NCBI GenBank assembly: GCA_024349245.1
Contig: JALDNG010000021.1
Coordinates: 2,504,501 to 2,568,500 of the forward strand
DNA: 64,000 nt
Origin: Neodontobutis hainanensis
Taxonomy: Eukaryota > Chordata > Actinopteri > Gobiiformes > Odontobutidae
Reading direction: 5' to 3'
The notes under the pieces are model-generated. The model did not search any database, was not told where the DNA came from, and saw nothing but the letters and a program-made list of their open reading frames with translations. Both the position numbers and the translations under genes were made by a program. Position 1 is the stretch's first letter. Each line of letters starts with the position of its first letter. Below, piece by piece: positions 62,201 to 64,000 of the stretch.

Positions 62201-64000
62201 AGAAAAAAGAAAAGTTTTAGTTATCCAGTTTTATTATCCATAGCACAGTGCACAGTGAATTTTTTGTACCTGCAGCTAATAGAAAAATGTTGTAAATCTT
62301 ACACTCTCACACAGCACACAGACTATAAAAATATAATATATTGGGTGAAAATGAAGAAAGACTCTGTATGTTGGGTGGTATATTGGTCATTTACAAGGGG
62401 CTGCTAAACAGACAAGACAAGACTTTTGTTTTTGAACAGCCCAGGATCACAGCTGCCTCAAAGAGCTTTAGAGACTACACCAGACAACATTCCCTGTCCT
62501 TGTCCTTAGACCCTCCTTCAGGATAAAGAAAAACTAAAAAAAAAAAAAAAACAGTGAGAAAAAAGACAAACCTCAAGGAGTGTGTCTAGGACAGTTGGAA
62601 ACAACATACAAATGAACAGAATATGTATATTTATAAAACCAATATTATACTGGTAGAGTCTATATACACGACAATGTAATACAAACACAGAATAAAATTA
62701 AACAACTGAAATTAAATTGTGCAGTTGAAACCATCCTTAAGTCAAAGAGTCTGCAGGGTAAAAACTTTTCTTTAATTTCTTTGTGTTAGTCTTCAGGTTC
62801 AGTCAGGTTCAGGCTCAGGCATCAGAGATTAGAGAGAGCCTTTTACATGCAATGTTTACACACATTTATTTAAGTTGATGCAAAACTTGCATATTTAATT
62901 GCCACATGACACAAGAGTGCGCCATCTAGTGGTGGCTTTAGGGAACACTACCCCGGAGATGAAAGGAAAAGGGGGAGTTATGCAGCATAGACAGGATTAA
63001 GTTATAAAATCTAATATTTTAACCACCCAAAAAAGTATCCAACAAATAAATAAATAATCTATTTGAACTATTAGCCTCTGTTTAGCATTTGATTCTCATT
63101 TTAGCCCGAGTGAGGATTCTCTATCATTAAATCAACGGACAGTGGAAATATTTGGAAGGGTTCTTACCACTTTTAACAACAGAAAACAACAAGGTAATAA
63201 CCCAACACTGTAAAATATGTTTATACAGTTGATCACTGTAAACATCAATGAATTATGGGACAAACTGTCTACTGTAAAGTTTACAGTAGTGCCTGCAGAT
63301 GGAAAAATATGACCGATAGCAAGTCAGATTTTACATTTTTGTCTGTGAGCTGGAAGAGAGAAGGATAAGACAGTTTTTGACTAATCTCCAGCTCCAGTTT
63401 ATCAGAAGTAAGTATATTCTTTTGATTTTTATTAAGTTGTTAAAACATTGTTTAGGTAATTGTCATTCCAGCAAGTTATTCATAAGCTCAGTTAATAACC
63501 CCTAATGTCATTTACATATGCCATGAGCTAAAATTACGTTCTATGTAAAGTGTCTCAACTCAAACATCATTTTATGTTGTCTAAAAGATTTTGCTTTGGT
63601 ATTTGAACAGGTTTACAGACTCTTTTCCACTTGAATTATAACCTGTTATTTTATAGGCTGATAATGATCTAACAGAATTAAAAAAAAATAACTACTCAGG
63701 AACTCATACTGTAATTTCTCTAGTGGACATGTTCCTGAAGTAGTAAAGAGATAAACCAGTGTTGATTTGCTGGACTGTAAAAGAACCCACAGTAATATTG
63801 AAATTGAGTAATTCTAGAGACACACTGGATAGCGCTGTCAAAGGCGAGTGTGTCCAGTTCAGTCTGATTGGTCTGATGTTAACCTTTTGCTAGAGGCACT
63901 CTAGAGGCACTCGACATGACACTGAACCAGACAATAACAAGTCCTTTAACCTCCTCATTGCTCTACATTGGCTCATTTTGTTTTATTTCAATAGACATAA
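59226..64000. other. Intergenic DNA upstream of rimkla
   Basis: AT-rich sequence with no exon I can support. It contains a degenerate 11-bp motif stretch (61003-61085) and A runs (about 62536-62551). In mammals the next gene here would be FOXJ3, but no forkhead coding exon is seen. A distant non-coding exon cannot be excluded. Confidence 0.55.
61003..61085 (+). repeat. Degenerate 11-bp AACCAGGACCA-type stretch
   Basis: About seven imperfect copies of words like AACCAGGACCA and AACCAAATCTA occur, the fifth locus of the same motif family in this window. Confidence 0.5.

Noticed and set aside
63340..63412. Possible non-coding exon ending TCAGAA then GTAAGTA near the right edge
   Set aside because: There is only a donor-like word, with no promoter signature, coding content or acceptor partner in the window.

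Overview
This 64 kb window is nuclear DNA from a vertebrate, almost certainly a teleost fish. It holds spliced genes with GT-AG introns, AT-rich non-coding DNA, Tc1, hAT and piggyBac-like DNA transposons, and tRNA-headed SINEs of the kind found in fish. Four protein-coding genes can be reconstructed exon by exon, with reading phase conserved across every junction. From left to right they are: ccdc30 (minus strand, 23 coding exons, 1084 aa, about 0.27-11.87 kb), emp3 (plus, 164 aa, 17.28-18.61 kb), zmynd12 (plus, 8 exons, 358 aa, 20.96-33.20 kb) and rimkla (minus, 5 exons, 396 aa, 38.32-57.86 kb). From about 58 kb to the end I see promoter-like sequence of rimkla and then intergenic DNA, with no supportable gene.

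The order and strands of ccdc30, zmynd12 and rimkla match the mammalian block RIMKLA-ZMYND12-PPCS-CCDC30 (human 1p34.2) read in reverse. PPCS is not recognisable here. The interval where it would lie instead holds emp3, a four-pass PMP22/EMP-family gene. ccdc30 and emp3 are transcribed away from each other, emp3 and zmynd12 run in the same direction, and zmynd12 and rimkla converge across about 5 kb of AT-rich sequence (33.25-38.3 kb).

The genes do not form a pathway. rimkla encodes a cytosolic ATP-grasp ligase that makes N-acetylaspartylglutamate and related peptides. zmynd12 encodes a MYND-finger/helical-repeat protein of the ciliary or sperm axoneme. emp3 encodes a membrane protein. ccdc30 encodes a long coiled-coil protein. 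zmynd12 and ccdc30 each carry a good RFX X-box-like site just upstream, which would suit co-regulation as ciliary genes.

The main non-genic content is as follows: (i) an 11-bp motif (about AAACCAGGACT) that recurs as degenerate or near-perfect arrays at five separate loci in both orientations; (ii) a complete 459-bp hAT-type element with an 8-bp target duplication in a ccdc30 intron, plus a truncated relative in rimkla intron 1; (iii) a Tc1 transposase relic and a deleted Tc1-type element in or near zmynd12; (iv) a 179-bp TTAA-flanked MITE; (v) three tRNA-headed SINEs plus fragments; (vi) a long fold-back in zmynd12 intron 6; (vii) short tandem repeats carrying CCAAT and RFX-like motifs upstream of rimkla. 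I found no CRISPR array, operon, genuine rRNA or tRNA gene, or novel multi-gene system. The most unusual signals are the dispersed 11-bp repeat family and the promoter-proximal motif repeats.
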